From assembly GCA_963753815.1 (NCBI GenBank), contig CAVWDU010000007.1, forward strand, positions 1 to 64,000: DNA of 64,000 nucleotides, given 5' to 3'. Made by a program: the position numbers and the translations under genes. Origin of the DNA: CAVWDU01 sp963753815. Its GTDB lineage: Bacteria; Pseudomonadota; Gammaproteobacteria; Pseudomonadales; Halieaceae. Below the pieces are notes generated by a model. The model saw only the letters and a program-made list of their open reading frames with translations. It did no database searches and had not been told where the DNA came from. Of the stretch, positions 63,659-64,000 are shown one piece after another (the stretch's first letter is position 1; every line of letters starts with the position of its first letter).

Positions 63659-64000
63659 GTGATTGATACGCTATACGATCTCCCCATCCGCACGCTGGCA
63701 TTCTGGGCCGCTATTGTGTTCGTCGGCTACTGCTGGCTTGGGGGAACGCTACTGCGGCCGATATTGCGGCCCTTTGTGCGGGCCCGCAGCGGCAGCAACG
63801 AGATCGTTGGCCACGTCTTGTCCTCGTTCGGCGTTTTTTACGGTTTGCTACTGGGCCTTATTGCGGTTGCGGCCTACCAGAATTTCACCCGCGTGGAAGC
63901 CAGCGTGGTACAGGAAGTGTCTTCACTCGAGACCTTGTACGAGGGCGTATCGACGTTCCCGGAGCCGACTGGACAAAATCTTCGCTGGCTGCTGCGCGAC
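63659..64000 (+). CDS. DUF4239 membrane protein, cut by the window end
   Basis: 114 codons run from a GTG at 63659 to the window edge without a stop. VIDTLYDLPIRTLAFWAAIV is a first helix, and SSFGVFYGLLLGLIAVAAYQ is a second, the DUF4239 signature. EVSSLETLYEGVSTFPEP follows. DUF4239 proteins are bestrophin-like membrane proteins of unknown role. Confidence 0.72.
   Translation, partial: MIDTLYDLPIRTLAFWAAIVFVGYCWLGGTLLRPILRPFVRARSGSNEIVGHVLSSFGVFYGLLLGLIAVAAYQNFTRVEASVVQEVSSLETLYEGVSTFPEPTGQNLRWLLRD

Overview
The window is high-GC DNA that reads like an aerobic, lipid- and xenobiotic-metabolising gammaproteobacterium, probably marine and close to the Halieaceae/Spongiibacteraceae. That placement is an inference from gene content: a wax ester synthase/DGAT, a Baeyer-Villiger monooxygenase, an SdsA-type alkylsulfatase, a TonB receptor, a PqiAABC operon, an Lpp-type lipoprotein, a cyanide-insensitive-type bd oxidase, P450 remains and a MadLM transporter. 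No rRNA, tRNA or CRISPR array was seen. All product calls rest on motif and family recognition by eye.

Layout. 1-3.4 kb is a gene graveyard: a palindromic repeat, a dodecin with two frameshifts, a possible antitoxin remnant, a HIT hydrolase with two frameshifts, and a cytochrome P450 broken in several frames whose heme-ligand Cys is Ser. 3.4-7.7 kb holds a small membrane-anchored protein (part of it is duplicated in inverted orientation at 7.4-7.7 kb), an LEA14-like membrane protein and a lipase-like hydrolase. 7.7-17.3 kb holds an Fe-alcohol dehydrogenase, a TauD-type dioxygenase, a NYN/OST-HTH protein behind a Cys/Met PLP enzyme with a divergent Lrp regulator, an SDR, LuxR and carotenoid-oxygenase remnants, and a divergent AraC/BVMO pair. 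17.3-18.9 kb is a repeat-rich island with a VapBC-type toxin-antitoxin module. 19-23.4 kb holds a carbonic anhydrase, a PQQ-type sugar dehydrogenase, a membrane protein, a DksA/TraR-like protein and an amidase.

23.7-27.8 kb is a small catabolic cluster: an APH-fold kinase directly followed by an AGXT2L-type phospho-lyase, then a YjiH-type membrane protein and a TIGR03643 protein. 27.9-32.8 kb holds an alkylsulfatase, an IS110-family element and a WS/DGAT. 33.1-36.0 kb contains a GGGCT microsatellite just upstream of a tightly packed operon of a Tat-exported amidase and the malonate carrier MadLM. 36-42.6 kb holds a broken beta-propeller gene, an LRR lipoprotein, a YHS-domain protein coupled to a membrane-anchored TAXI-type binding protein, and a GH5-like multidomain lipoprotein. 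42.8-45 kb is a cell-envelope cassette with two L,D-transpeptidases flanking an Lpp-like lipoprotein. 45.2-50.6 kb holds a membrane protein, an MFS transporter and pqiA-pqiA-pqiB-pqiC.

50.8-64 kb holds an amino-acid dehydrogenase coupled to an AAA protein lacking its Walker A lysine, a MarC-like protein, an M28 peptidase, a TonB receptor, a frameshifted diheme peroxidase, cydAB (cydA frameshifted) with a 35-residue DUF2474 gene, a membrane alpha/beta hydrolase with a C-terminal frameshift, and the start of a DUF4239 gene that runs off the end. Several single-base frameshifts lie in short homopolymers, so some may be sequencing errors. The 0-3.4 kb genes carry multiple lesions and are genuinely decaying.
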